Origin: CAZHBA01 sp964530225
GTDB taxonomy: Bacteria > Pseudomonadota > Alphaproteobacteria > UBA6615
Length of the DNA: 52,273 bases
Direction: 5' to 3'
Assembly (NCBI GenBank): GCA_964530225.1
Contig: CAZHBA010000083.1
Location: 1 to 52,273, forward strand
Both the position numbers and the translations under genes were made by a program. Under the pieces are notes generated by a model. It worked only from the letters and a program-made list of their open reading frames with translations. It did not search any database and was not told the DNA's origin. Of this stretch, positions 17,273 to 26,859 are shown in pieces; the stretch's first letter is position 1, and each line of letters opens with the position of its first letter.

Positions 17273-17988
17273 GCTGTCAAATCCCCGATTTCGGGCCGCT
17301 GGGTTGGGCTCGCCGGGCAGGGTACGTGTGAATGCAGGCCGTCACAACAGGCGCGGCGGATGTCCAGCCCGATTTCAATCGGCGTCTTATCGGCGCCCAA
17401 GTAGATGTCGCGACGACGTATAATCAGAGTGGTGGAGACTTTGGGGGTCAAAGTGACCTATTTCTCGAACGGGACGGTGACGGATACCCCAACCCGTCTG
17501 CCGCAGAAGTTGACCAGGAAGGCCGAATCCTCGTCGCAAAATTCGTCGCCAACGTCAAAGAAATAGGCGGTCCACTCGCCGTGGCATATCCCGCCACCCC
17601 ATATCTTTCCTTTTGACCTGTCGCTACCCAATGGCGAAATTATGAAACAGACCGAGGCCCACTGCCGGGCGGCGCCTGGATTTATGCCGGTTGAAGAGCG
17701 CGAAAAAGAGATGGCGGAAAAGATGGGTGTGGAAATTGCGCTTGCCCAGGGATCTTTCGACGGACGCGACATTATTTGGTCCTAGCGACGGGCCGCAGTT
17801 CTTCGATAGACTGCCCATTAAAAAAGCGGTCCTATGGTATTGGTCTTGAGGTGATGTAAAGGAGGGTGCCAAACCAAAGGATACAAGTGAAATTGACCTT
17901 AATGTGAACTCGCCGGTTCCATGACGGTGTCAATCGAAACTTATTCTTTCAACACCAGACATTCTCATTAGTCCTCTCAAGGCCTTCC
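17273..17988. other. 716-base gap with decayed coding sequence, no intact gene
   Basis: No intact gene is evident. On the plus strand, 17480-17616 reads protein-like (GRILVAKFVANVKEIGGPLA, ending at a TGA near 17616). A one-base shift then continues as FDLSLPNGEIMKQTEAHC and runs through VEEREKEMAEKMGVEIALA to a TAG at 17783-17785. This looks like one frameshifted gene, family not recognised. On the minus strand, 17300-17440 also reads plausibly (RRRDIYLGADKTPIEIGLD). Both may be relics. Confidence 0.4.
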
Positions 17989-19680
17989 CTAACTCCCATC
18001 CACCATTCCAGCGGCGATTTTCTCGGCGACCATGATCGTCGGGATGTTGGTGTTGCCGCGCGGGATCACCGGCATGATCGAGGCGTCGACGACGCGCAGG
18101 CCGGCGACGCCGTGTACCCGCGCGTTTGCACCGACTACCGCCCGCCGGTCGCTGGCCGCACCCATGCGGCAGGTGCCCACATGGTGCGCCATGCCGGAGA
18201 CGCTGCTGCTGACGAACTCGTTGAGCCGCTCGTCATCGGCGGCAAGCGTGGCGACATTGACACCGGCCCGGGACAGGGTGCCGAGGATTGGCCGCCCCGC
18301 CGCCGGAACCAGATCGAGCAGCTTGGCCAGCGCCTGGGCGCGCAGCGCGTTGTAGACGGTGATCTCGTTGAGGTGGCGCATATGGTGGGCCCGGATCACC
18401 GGCACGGCGTTGTGCCACAACCCGCGGACCTCGGGCGACGACAGCATTTCCGCTGCGTACCGCACACCGCCAGCCAGGCGTTGCCGGTCGCGGTTGTCGG
18501 ACTGGAAGTCGAACTCGATAAGTGCGCGTTCGCGCGGATCGGCGCTGCGCAGCGACACAAGCCCGCGCGAGGCCGGTTGCAGCACGGCCGGGGTCAGCAC
18601 GCTCAACCGCCGGCCCAGCGCGTGCCAGCCGGCCATGCCGACCAGCGAGATATACATGTCACTGGGCGGACAGTCGGCAATGCCCGACGAATAGCGCCGG
18701 GTGGCCATGGTGTGCAGGCGCGCACCATCGCGGTGACTGGCCTCGCGGCGCGTCTGGACGATCAAGAAGACGATCTGGTGGTTCTGCAAATTGCCGCCGA
18801 CACCGGGCAAGTCGGCTGTAATGGGAATGCCCAGCTGTTGTAAATCGTCGGCGGGGCCGATGCCGGCGTGCAGCAGTAACGCCGGCGATTGTAGCGCGCC
18901 GGCCGAAACGATGACTTCGTTTGCCGTAAATGTCTGCAACTGACCGTCGATTTCCGCAGTGACGCCGGTGACACGGGGTCCGCTGCCATCGATCTTCAGT
19001 TGCTGCACCTTGGCGTTGGTAACGATGCGCAGATTGGGTCTCTGGCGCGTGGTGGTGTCGAGGTAACAGATGGCGCTGGACGCCCGTCGGTCGGTGAACT
19101 TACTGGTCGGCAGGGCGCCGAAGCCGTCGCGGAAGTCGCCGTTGAAATCGGCGATATGGGCGATCTGGCGGCCGCCGCAATAGTCGCTAATAGCGCGCAT
19201 CAGCGGCGGCCAGTCGGCCTGCGACAGCCGGCGGATCGGCACCGGGCCACCTTGGCCATGCAGGTCGCCGCCAAAATCGGTGTCGTTTTCGAGCTTACGA
19301 AAATACGGCAGCACGTCCTGCCAGCCCCAACCGGTCGCGCCCATCTCCGCCCAGCCGTCGTAATCGGCGGGTGTGCCACGCAGCGCCACCATGCCCATCA
19401 GCGACGAACCGCCGCCGAGAATGCGTGCCTGGTGCACCGGTTCTTCCGGTGAATTGTGGCGCTGGCGCATATGGGCGCTAAGTTCGGACCAAACGTAGGC
19501 CGGGTTGTAATAGGACACCGGATAGGTGTCGATGACGTCGGCTGGCTCTTCGCCTGGCGCCGTGTCGCGGCCGGCCTCGAGCAGCAGCACTGATGCGGAG
19601 GCGGGTGCCGACAATCGGTTGGCCAGCACGCAACCTGCCGATCCGCCGCCGACGATGATGTAATCGAACGCTTTGCTCAT
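17989..19680 (-). CDS. GMC-family FAD-dependent oxidoreductase (choline dehydrogenase-like)
   Basis: 563 residues, normal for the family, which oxidises alcohols with FAD. It has the N-terminal Rossmann loop YIIVGGGSAGCVLANRLS, the GMC signature region ILGGGSSLMGM near 90-100, and a C-terminal active-site block with HHVGTCRMG followed by PRGNTNIPTIMVAEKIA. The second His of the first motif is the expected catalytic base. The start is the ATG at 19680. A decayed flavin reductase lies just upstream on the same strand, so this gene may have lost its operon partners. The alcohol substrate is unknown. Confidence 0.93.
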   Translation of the reverse strand: MSKAFDYIIVGGGSAGCVLANRLSAPASASVLLLEAGRDTAPGEEPADVIDTYPVSYYNPAYVWSELSAHMRQRHNSPEEPVHQARILGGGSSLMGMVALRGTPADYDGWAEMGATGWGWQDVLPYFRKLENDTDFGGDLHGQGGPVPIRRLSQADWPPLMRAISDYCGGRQIAHIADFNGDFRDGFGALPTSKFTDRRASSAICYLDTTTRQRPNLRIVTNAKVQQLKIDGSGPRVTGVTAEIDGQLQTFTANEVIVSAGALQSPALLLHAGIGPADDLQQLGIPITADLPGVGGNLQNHQIVFLIVQTRREASHRDGARLHTMATRRYSSGIADCPPSDMYISLVGMAGWHALGRRLSVLTPAVLQPASRGLVSLRSADPRERALIEFDFQSDNRDRQRLAGGVRYAAEMLSSPEVRGLWHNAVPVIRAHHMRHLNEITVYNALRAQALAKLLDLVPAAGRPILGTLSRAGVNVATLAADDERLNEFVSSSVSGMAHHVGTCRMGAASDRRAVVGANARVHGVAGLRVVDASIMPVIPRGNTNIPTIMVAEKIAAGMVDGS

Positions 19681-19701
19681 GAGTGGCAGTTAATCAGTTG
19701 G

Positions 19702-19921
19702 TCACGCTAAATACCCGCCGCGGAAATAGACCAGCATGGTCGGCGGATCGGCGGTGACATGAGTCGCCGACAGCCCCGAGTAGCCCGGCAGGTCCGTCGC
19801 TGCCGATGGAGGTGACAATGGTTGCGCCGATGGCGCGTTGACCGATCGCCTGCCAGAACGATTTGGCATCGATGGTTGTCGCGCCGGTGTCGTCGTCTGC
19901 CGCCATGTAAATAACCCCCAA
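19702..19921 (-). pseudogene. Flavin reductase (DIM6/NtaB-like) domain, frameshifted fragment
   Basis: The frame starting near 19921 gives IDAKSFWQAIGQRAIGATIV followed by SDGPAGLLG. After one extra G in a run of G residues the neighbouring frame continues LSATHVTADPPTMLVYF, then stops at 19702-19704. Together these match the N-terminal 70 residues of flavin-reductase-like FMN-binding proteins (GFLGLSATHVTADPPTML in relatives). The rest of the domain is missing. The cause is a single-base insertion near 19770 plus a 3' deletion. Confidence 0.75.
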
Positions 19922-20021
19922 ACGGATCCAGACTTTACATTACACACCCTAGGCACGCGCGGCGACAGATCCGGAAGGCCGATTTCCTTCCGGGTGGGTT
20001 CGACCGGGACGAGAAGCCGGT

Positions 20022-20500
20022 TCAGGCGTTGAGCTTACGCCCTTCCTCGATTTTCTCCTTGAATTCCTCGTTGCTGAGTACCCAGCCCAGGTAACGCTGG
20101 ATGTTCTGCACACACGTGTTGGTGTTGATGCCCATCAAGTGGACCTTCTTGACGCCTAGAATGTGCAGCAAGTTCTCGAGGTCGGTGCCGTGGAAGTAAT
20201 CGAGGCGCTTCTTGTTGTTGATGACGTAGTCGCCCTCACGGTACAGCTTGGGAATAATCTCGGCCTGCGGCCGGCCCTCGATGTTGCGATCGTTGACCGT
20301 ACTCTTGCGTCCCGGTGATAGCCAGTTTTCTTCATCGGTGATATTGGTTTTGGCTTACCAGAAGGGTTGGATCATGCCCTCGCTACGCAATCCCGGAATC
20401 TTACGGAATACTAGGATCACATGGATTACCGGCACACCTCGCTCGCAGGCGGTTTCGGCGCGAATATGAGAGTGCGATCCTGCGCGGGAACCTAGGCCTG
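20022..20500 (-). pseudogene. Isochorismatase-family cysteine hydrolase, decayed
   Basis: One minus-strand frame runs through most of an isochorismatase-type hydrolase: ACERGVPVIHVILVFR, then a TAA at 20355-20357, then REGDYVINNKKRLDYFHGTD, VKKVHLMGINTNTCV and NIQRYLGWVLSNEEFKEKI to a TGA at 20022-20024. GxNTNTCV carries the catalytic cysteine. The stretch that should follow the cysteine (about 50 residues) is deleted, joining it directly to the C-terminal helix. The N-terminus with the first Asp is missing. It is probably dead. Confidence 0.75.
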
Positions 20501-20561
20501 AAAACCAGTTTTTAGTTAGCCGCCGTGAGGCATGTACTGAGGTCCGCACCCTAACCTCGAT

Positions 20562-20633
20562 CCTCATGGTGAGCTTGTCGAACTATCAGGTGGGTGTGTT
20601 CGCTCTTCGTCCTTCGACAAACTCAGGATGAGG
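20562..20633. repeat. Dispersed inverted repeat, copy 1
   Basis: The left arm 20562-20582 ends in GAGCTTGTCGAA. The right arm 20611-20633 is the inverted counterpart CTTCGACAAACTCAGGATG. The spacing is 28 bases and the arms have a few mismatches. It lies between the isochorismatase relic and the large amidase. The same element occurs at 24608, 35134 and 43972. Confidence 0.8.
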
Positions 20634-20638
20634 GGCTT

Positions 20639-20878
20639 GGAAAGAAGTTGCTGGTGGTGCGGTCCTTCAACAGCGCGCTACTTGCATTTATTACTATTTT
20701 CCTCGCCATTGTCCGATGCGGTTTTCGGTATCGTGTGATCGCCGTTATCTTGAGCAGGCTGGGTCCGGCGTGCCCGGGTCTGATACTCGGAATTTGGGCG
20801 GCGGGGCCACTACAGCTATTATCGCCGCTAGCTGGGGTCGGTCTGTCGTTCGTGCCTTTGGTGCTATCCTGGGTGTAG
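20639..20878 (+). other. Hydrophobic open stretch, probably non-functional
   Basis: Between the repeat and the amidase, one frame encodes hydrophobic segments (LLAFITIFLAIV; LILGIWAAGPLQLLSPLAG) ending with TAG at 20876-20878. The only starts lie inside the upstream repeat, and no ribosome-binding site is convincing. It may be the remnant of a membrane protein or chance. Nothing else is seen in 20634-20983 except the amidase ribosome-binding site. Confidence 0.2.
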
Positions 20879-20983
20879 CGATTGCCTATCTGTGACCGAG
20901 TAGTGTTAAATCCACGGAGGTGCAAACGGCTTAAACGAAGCTGCCAACAAATATGCAGCGGTCAAAAAAAGGGGGAGGACGCC

Positions 20984-23305
20984 ATGACGTCAAAAGCGGA
21001 TACGCCGTTCCGCCTGGAAGAGGCAACGATCGACGAAATGCACGCTGCGATCAAGGCGGGCCGGATCACCGTCGTCGAAGTGGTGCAGCAATATATATCG
21101 CGCGCGCGCGCTTATAACGGTATCGCCAGCATGCTGGTCACCGGGGACGGCATGCCAGTGCCGGAAGCCGTCGGCGTGGTACGCGCCGGCGCGGCAATCG
21201 AATTTCCCACTGAGACCATTAACGTATCGGAAATCTTGCCCGACCTCGACAAATATAAGGGACCGCCACTGGAGTTTGGCCGCATGGAGGCGACCGCGTC
21301 GGACCCGCAAGTTCAGCAGCAATTCGGGATGATCGCCGGCATCCCCAGCGCCGGCCAGGTCAATGCGCTTGCGACATTGAATATTCGCGGCGAACGATCG
21401 GTGACCTGTTGGGGCGAATACGACAAACATCCGGATGACGGTCCACTGCCGGCCGGCGCGCCGCCGGTGTGCGAGGTCTTCCGCCAGCAGCCTGACGCGC
21501 TGGAGCGCGCCGCCGAACTCGACGCGGAATTTGGCACCAATCCCGACCTCGAGGTGATGCCCATGTACGGCGTCACCTTCTCGTTCAAGGACCCGTTCGA
21601 CACCAAGGACATGCGCTCGACCGGCGGCGGCGACGCCGCCTACGACATAGATTTTCCGGCGCGCGACCACGTGCTGGTCGACCAATTGCGCAACAAGGGC
21701 GCGATCATCTATGCCAAGGCCATATGCACCGAATATAACGGCCGTGCCGGTGACCCCGGCGGTGCCCACCTGCCCGATCAGGTGTTACCGTCGGTGGGCG
21801 GCTACCAGCGCAGCACCTGGGGCGGCAATCCGTCGAACCCCTACGATACCACGCGGTCGGCCTCGCTGGGATCGAGTTCGGGCTCGGCGCTGTCGGTCAG
21901 CACTAATCTAGTGATGGCGAGCCTGGGCGAAGAGACGCGCGCCTCGACCCGCGGTCCGGCCAACCACAATTCGGTGGCGCTGATCTTGCCGCACAAGGCG
22001 ATGCTTGGCTTCGATGGTGGTGCCATCGGCGCTGATATCTACTGCGACCGTAGCGGAATCCTGTGCCGCACTGTCGGCGACTGCGCTAAGGTACTCGACG
22101 CTTTGAAAGATCCCGAAGAGGGGTATTACGACCCGCGCGATCCCTACACCACGGTTCCGCGTTCTTCGGTGCTTGATACGCCCTACGCCAGCCATGTGGG
22201 GTCGTCCGGCGCGGCTGGCGCGCTCGCCGGTATGCGGTTGGGCGTGATCCGCGAGTCCCTGATCTATCCGCCAGGCTCGAAAACCGAGGAGCCGATCGTT
22301 TTCGCCGCCGCAGACGAGATCAAAACGGTTTTGGGTGGCCACCTGGGTGCCACCCTGGTGGAATCCGCTGATCCGCTGTGGACACCAGACCCTGACATGG
22401 AACAAATGAAAACCGATTTTCGCCGTGCGCTGGCGTGGCTGGTTCCGGTCTTCATGCCCGATATCCTGTTCCGCCTGACGCCGGCGGGTGAGCCACTGTT
22501 CTCTGACTTCGCGGCGGCGATCAGGCCGACCGAGTTCTTTCCCGGTAAGGTATTCGGGTCGGGCGACGTGAACCCCATCGACTATATGGTCCAGATGGCC
22601 GATGGCCGCACCGCGCCGCCGTCGAACCTGGACATCGCTACTATCCAGCATCAGGAACTGGCCAACACTTTCCGCTTCCACATCAGCCAGTATCTGGCGG
22701 GCCGCGCTGCCGATTGGAAGGCGGCGGGTTTCGAGGAAACGCTCGCAGATTGGGCGGCTCTCAACGCGCGCTCAAAATTCTGGGGCGACGACCAGCGCTC
22801 GGCGTTCAAGAACTGGGAGGAAATTGCCGACCCGCGCAACCCACTCGACGGCCGGCAAGGCGTCAATGAGCGCATCATGCTGCGCGAGCTGCTGCGTCGG
22901 GCCGACATGATGGTGATCATCGAGAACAAGCTCGATGCGCTAGTGCGCCTGCACACGCCGTGGCCACCGGGGATCATCGGCGGGCCGCACCAGTACGACA
23001 TGCCGCACAATTTACGGCCCGAGAGTATGTACGGACCCAACGCCGGCCTCACCGAAATACTGATCCCGGCGGGCTACGTAACGACTGCCTACGATCCTGT
23101 GTTCGCGCTCAACGGTGACGGTTCCAAATACGTCTCCGCGCCGTCCGACACACCGACAACGATTCCGGAACCGGGCCTGCCGTTCTCGCTAGTGTTCCGC
23201 ACCGAGCCGGGCAAGGAGGATGTCGTGCTCAGGATCGCCTCGGCCTACGAAGCAGCGTCACAGCGCCGCGTACCGCCGCCAGATTTCGGCCCGTTGCTGA
23301 CCTGA
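20984..23305 (+). CDS. Large amidase-signature family protein
   Basis: 773 residues, against about 450-550 for typical amidases. The amidase-signature triad is present: Lys202 (TFSFKDPF), the cis-Ser in LGSSSGSAL, and the nucleophile Ser321 (GEETRASTRGPA) 23 residues later. About 130 extra residues lie between the first helix (TVVEVVQQYISRARAYNG) and the lysine, and the C-terminus is also long. The start is the ATG at 20984 behind GGGGGAGGAC; 34 more open codons upstream lack a ribosome-binding site. It hydrolyses an amide or ester, substrate unknown. The bicupin gene lies 466 bases downstream on the same strand. Confidence 0.88.
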   Translation: MTSKADTPFRLEEATIDEMHAAIKAGRITVVEVVQQYISRARAYNGIASMLVTGDGMPVPEAVGVVRAGAAIEFPTETINVSEILPDLDKYKGPPLEFGRMEATASDPQVQQQFGMIAGIPSAGQVNALATLNIRGERSVTCWGEYDKHPDDGPLPAGAPPVCEVFRQQPDALERAAELDAEFGTNPDLEVMPMYGVTFSFKDPFDTKDMRSTGGGDAAYDIDFPARDHVLVDQLRNKGAIIYAKAICTEYNGRAGDPGGAHLPDQVLPSVGGYQRSTWGGNPSNPYDTTRSASLGSSSGSALSVSTNLVMASLGEETRASTRGPANHNSVALILPHKAMLGFDGGAIGADIYCDRSGILCRTVGDCAKVLDALKDPEEGYYDPRDPYTTVPRSSVLDTPYASHVGSSGAAGALAGMRLGVIRESLIYPPGSKTEEPIVFAAADEIKTVLGGHLGATLVESADPLWTPDPDMEQMKTDFRRALAWLVPVFMPDILFRLTPAGEPLFSDFAAAIRPTEFFPGKVFGSGDVNPIDYMVQMADGRTAPPSNLDIATIQHQELANTFRFHISQYLAGRAADWKAAGFEETLADWAALNARSKFWGDDQRSAFKNWEEIADPRNPLDGRQGVNERIMLRELLRRADMMVIIENKLDALVRLHTPWPPGIIGGPHQYDMPHNLRPESMYGPNAGLTEILIPAGYVTTAYDPVFALNGDGSKYVSAPSDTPTTIPEPGLPFSLVFRTEPGKEDVVLRIASAYEAASQRRVPPPDFGPLLT

Positions 23306-23771
23306 GCGGCGGACACAAAGTACGTGCTGCGAGAGTAGATATTTTATAGTTAAATCAATACGGGAATAGTTGATAACCTGGTCACCGCAGCAGGATTGGC
23401 GGGTGGTTACTTACGATCCTAATATCGAAAATTCTTACCCGACTGGCGATTGGTCAGAGATAACGGACTTTGAGTACGAGATGCCGATGATCCAGCGGCG
23501 TGAAGCCGGGGTAGTACCGAACCGCGGTGGCAAAGAAAAAGACGCCGAATATATTCCCGGCGATAAGTACCGCGTTACTTTTAACTAAATGGCGAGGACC
23601 GCGAAATTATATACCGCGCAGTGCGTTGGTTCGGCGGTGGGTCTACGAGCGCGCAGACCACAATGCGTTCGTCGATCTCGATTTGGTGTGACTCGCCGTA
23701 GCCCATTGCCGAGTTAAATCCAAGATGCGATGTTGGGCTCTCCACGAAAGCCCAAAGGAGGAAAATTCACC
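23306..23771 (+). other. 466-base gap with gene-like remnants
   Basis: A 72-codon open frame (23370-23588) starts with TTG right after an in-frame stop and contains protein-like sequence (TYDPNIENSYPTGDWSEITD, then IPGDKYRVTFN at its end). It has no ribosome-binding site, and I do not recognise the family. A second short stretch (WVYERADHNAFVDLDLV) ends at about 23690. Both look like 3' ends of lost genes. The last 25 bases hold the strong bicupin ribosome-binding site. Confidence 0.35.
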
Positions 23772-24599
23772 ATGCCGGTAATTGTGCGCTGGTCCGAAAC
23801 GGTGGCGAACTCCGTTGGCGACGGGGTGACGGTCGAAGCGCTGCTTACGCCGGAGAACACCGGTTCAGACCATGTGCTGCTCGATCTGGTCTCGTTCGCT
23901 GGCGGCGCGGCCTTTGAGATGGCGCTGGACAGCGGCGCCATGGGCTGGCTGCAGGTGCTCTGCGGCTCGGGCACGCTGACCGGATTCACCGCGCCACTGG
24001 ATCCCGAAGGTGTGACCTATTTACCGCTGAGCTATACCGGCGCTTTCACCGCGACCGTAGATGGAACGAAACTGCTAGTAGCGACCGTGCCTGCCGCAGT
24101 GCGCTTCGATGCTAATGTTGCTGATACGCCCGGTGTGCCGCGCACCGCCGACTGGACGCGCGAGCCGGTGCTGAAATCGGAACATGACGAGCGTAGCCGC
24201 ATCTATATGGCAACCCGGGGCTTAACCGGCACCGAGGCCTATCGCGGCGAGATGATCCGCTACCCTGCCGGCACCGCGGCGCCCGCGCACCACCACGAAG
24301 GCGCCGAGCATTTCCAATACATTCTATCGGGCACCGGCACCGCGGTGCTCGAAGGCGAGGAGTACAGCTTGAGCACCGGCGATGTGCTCTACAATTATGA
24401 AAACGAAGTGCATTCGTTTTTCAACGATCAAGATAACGAATTTTCCTTCGTCGAGTTCTTCGTGCCCGGTGGTTGCAAGACCGTGTGGGCGCCTGGCGCC
24501 AATGTATGCGCCTGGTTGCCAACCGGCGCCGACATCAAGGGCCGCCCACCGGCGCGCGACATCGCCTACCACGTGCACGGCGAGGACGACGGGATTTAG
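23772..24599 (+). CDS. Bicupin protein
   Basis: 275 residues with two cupin barrels. The first (about 5-120) has lost obvious metal histidines. The second (about 150-250) keeps PAHHHEGAEHFQYILSGTG and a late ENEVHSFF histidine, a plausible Fe/Mn/Ni site. The start ATG follows AAAGGAGGAAAATTCACC, one of the strongest ribosome-binding sites in the window, so high expression is likely. Relatives include ureidoglycine-type and sugar- or aromatic-modifying bicupins; function cannot be assigned. It is flanked by amidases on both sides (one same strand, one convergent), suggesting nitrogenous substrates. Confidence 0.85.
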   Translation: MPVIVRWSETVANSVGDGVTVEALLTPENTGSDHVLLDLVSFAGGAAFEMALDSGAMGWLQVLCGSGTLTGFTAPLDPEGVTYLPLSYTGAFTATVDGTKLLVATVPAAVRFDANVADTPGVPRTADWTREPVLKSEHDERSRIYMATRGLTGTEAYRGEMIRYPAGTAAPAHHHEGAEHFQYILSGTGTAVLEGEEYSLSTGDVLYNYENEVHSFFNDQDNEFSFVEFFVPGGCKTVWAPGANVCAWLPTGADIKGRPPARDIAYHVHGEDDGI

Positions 24600-24607
24600 C
24601 AGCGATT

Positions 24608-24679
24608 CCTCATTCTGAGCTTGTCGAAGGATGAGCTTTCAAAGTCTCGTCTCCGTCCTTCGACAAGCTCAGGATGAGG
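24608..24679. repeat. Dispersed inverted repeat, copy 2 (best-conserved)
   Basis: Arms 24608-24630 and 24657-24679 (23 bases each) are inverted copies with one mismatch. The core is GAGCTTGTCGAAGG against CCTTCGACAAGCTC, with a 26-base loop. It sits between convergent genes, 9 bases after the bicupin stop and 41 from the amidase stop. Its transcript could fold into a long hairpin and act as a bidirectional terminator or mRNA stabiliser. Confidence 0.85.
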
Positions 24680-24719
24680 GACTGTATTTGCAGTTTTTAT
24701 TTCCGCGATGTAGGTACGC

Positions 24720-26057
24720 CTAGTGCATATCGACCGCCGCGGCGAGGCGGCATGATAGTCGCGCGAAGCCGCGATCTTCGCTGGGCCGACCGGCCAGCAT
24801 GCAGCCGATGGGCAGGCCTGCGTCATTGAGGCCGGCCGGCAACGAGACCACCGGCCCGCCGAGAGCAGTCCACGGTCCGATGAAGCGAGGATCACCGGTC
24901 CATTTGAGGCCTTTTGGGGCAGTCTTCGGCGTTGCCGGTACCAGCACCGCATCGGTAGGGGAAATGTCGGCAAAAAATTCCTCGCGCGCGTGGTCCATCT
25001 TGCGCCGGTGGTCGAGATATTCGTCAGTACTGCGGTCACTACCGCGCTCGAGGGCCTCGCGTAATTTGACGCTAACTTTTTCGGCTGGACGACCCAGCAA
25101 GCCGGCATGAACGCGCGCCATCTCGTATTCGGTGACATGCATTTGCCGCCTGCCCAGCGCTTCGAGCGGAACCGGCGAGGGTAGGTGCACGACCTCGTGG
25201 CCCGCCGCTACCATTCTCTTGGCGACATTTTCGCGGGCGGCCAGAATTTCTGCATCGGCCTCGTCAAAGAACGGATCCTCCAGCACGATGACGCGCAGCG
25301 CAGCGTCGTCGGCGATGGCGGACGGCGGCATATAGGCTGGACAAACCGCTTCGAACAGCGCTACCGCATCAGCTACGGTCCAGCCGTAGAACCCCACGGT
25401 GTCAAACATCGGTGCCAACGCGGTCACGCCATAAGTGGCACCCAAACCGGTGCTTGGCTTGAAGGCACCGATTCCGCAATAGGCAGCCGGCCGGTTGACC
25501 GAAGCCACCGTCTGGGTGCCGAGTGCGCCGGGCACGGTACCCGAGGCGACCGCTGCCGCCGGTCCGCTGCTGGAACCGCCTGGCGTGTGGTTTATGTTGT
25601 GCGGGTTACGCGCTGGCGAGGGATGGAAGAAGGCGAACTCGGTGGTATGGCATTTGCCAAGAATGATCGCCCCGGCAGCGCGTAGCGCGGCGACGATTTC
25701 GGCGTCGGCGGTGGCCGGAAGCGCGTCCTGTCGGGTCGGGCTGTTGCACTTGGTTGGCCAGCCGGCGACGTCGAAGACATCTTTTACGCCGATGGGAATG
25801 CCGTGCAGTGGACCGCGAAATTCACCAGCGCGCGCTTCCTCGCCAAGTTGCTTGGCCGCATCCATAGTGCCATCGTCATCGACCAACAACCAGGCCTCGA
25901 CGGCGGCATCGCTCACGGCGATGCGGTCGAGATAGCGCTCGACTAGTTGTTCCGGCGAGACGTCACCGGTGCGGATTTGGCTCGCCAAATCGGTGATGCT
26001 GCCGGGCGGCTGGACGTAGTTCGTCGTGGCCTCTGCAGTTTGTGCGGTTTCGGTCAT
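24720..26057 (-). CDS. Amidase-signature family amidase
   Basis: 445 residues, typical size. The triad reads Lys92 (IPIGVKDVF), Ser163 (PGGSSSGPAAA) and Ser186 (GTQTVASVNRPAA), with the usual spacing of 23. An AAGGGGGT ribosome-binding site precedes the ATG at 26057. Residues around the oxyanion hole are ordinary, so it should be active; the amide substrate is unknown. It is followed by the repeat and by the convergent bicupin. The ankyrin gene lies 116 bases upstream on the same strand, so the two may be co-transcribed. Confidence 0.92.
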   Translation of the reverse strand: MTETAQTAEATTNYVQPPGSITDLASQIRTGDVSPEQLVERYLDRIAVSDAAVEAWLLVDDDGTMDAAKQLGEEARAGEFRGPLHGIPIGVKDVFDVAGWPTKCNSPTRQDALPATADAEIVAALRAAGAIILGKCHTTEFAFFHPSPARNPHNINHTPGGSSSGPAAAVASGTVPGALGTQTVASVNRPAAYCGIGAFKPSTGLGATYGVTALAPMFDTVGFYGWTVADAVALFEAVCPAYMPPSAIADDAALRVIVLEDPFFDEADAEILAARENVAKRMVAAGHEVVHLPSPVPLEALGRRQMHVTEYEMARVHAGLLGRPAEKVSVKLREALERGSDRSTDEYLDHRRKMDHAREEFFADISPTDAVLVPATPKTAPKGLKWTGDPRFIGPWTALGGPVVSLPAGLNDAGLPIGCMLAGRPSEDRGFARLSCRLAAAVDMH

Positions 26058-26173
26058 GGCGTGACCCCCTTAAAATTACGGTGTGCGCGCGTACCTGAAA
26101 CGAATGGAGTGATAGTGGTTCGGCAAGGCGCTGTCACTCGCACGGGTTTTCTGTTGCGCGGCAAGCCAGAGCT

Positions 26174-26686
26174 TCATTTTTTGCCGGTTAATTTCCGTAT
26201 CGCCGCGTTCACTTCCGTGAGGCCGAGAATTTCCGCTTCTTCCAGCGGTGTCGTGCAGTCGTCGGTGCGGGTGCGCGCATTGGGGTCGGCGCCGCGCGCA
26301 AGCAGAAACTCGGCGGCCTGGATATTGTGCTCGGCGACCGCCCAATGTAGCGGCGTATAGTCGTTGAAGCCGCGCTGCTGGATATCGGCGCCGTGGGCCA
26401 GCAACAGTTCTAGAATCTCGTACATGTCCTCGCGGTCTGCGCAGGTCAGCGCGGCGATCAGCGACGGGAAGCCGGCATGGTCGCCGTAATTGGGATCGGC
26501 GCCGAGCTCCAGCAGCGTGCGGATGAACGCGAGTGGGCTGTGGTAGATGGCGTATTCCAGAACGATTTCGCCGACCGCCGCGGGGCCGCGACAGTTGGGA
26601 AAGTTGGGCGGATTGCCGAGACCGGCCTTGACCGCCGCCAGATCGCCGTTCTGGAAGGCTTTGTGTAGCGCAATCAGGTCTGACAT
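26174..26686 (-). CDS. Ankyrin-repeat protein
   Basis: 170 residues composed mostly of ankyrin repeats: LIALHKAFQNGDLAAVKAGL, LAFIRTLLELGADPNYGDHA, then ILELLLAHGADIQQRG and YTPLHWAVAEHNIQAAEFLL followed by ARGADPNAR. There is no signal peptide or membrane segment, so it is probably a cytoplasmic protein-binding module. Start ATG at 26686 with GAAGGATAA upstream. Ankyrin proteins are often numerous in host-associated bacteria, but one cytoplasmic copy says little. It lies upstream of the amidase on the same strand. Confidence 0.88.
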   Translation of the reverse strand: MSDLIALHKAFQNGDLAAVKAGLGNPPNFPNCRGPAAVGEIVLEYAIYHSPLAFIRTLLELGADPNYGDHAGFPSLIAALTCADREDMYEILELLLAHGADIQQRGFNDYTPLHWAVAEHNIQAAEFLLARGADPNARTRTDDCTTPLEEAEILGLTEVNAAIRKLTGKK

Positions 26687-26725
26687 CGTTATCCTTCGGT
26701 GTTCGCATCCGAAACGGTGGGGACC

Positions 26726-26800
26726 ATGCTTGAGACCGAGACGAGTCCGGAGATTATAGCACTGCTTCTGCTGGCCGCTGCGCTAGCTTTGTATGTGTAG
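26726..26800 (+). pseudogene. N-terminal stub resembling a TauE/SafE permease
   Basis: A 24-codon ORF (ETSPEIIALLLLAAALALYV, then TAG) resembles the first helix of sulfite-exporter (TauE/SafE) proteins, which often open with a similar PEIIALLLLAAF helix. The remainder is missing. The match is short and hydrophobic, so the identification is weak. Confidence 0.3.
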
Positions 26801-26859
26801 TGGCTATTGGACTGCCAGACGTACCGGTTTCGCGATTTTGCATCATGGGTCGAGGATTA

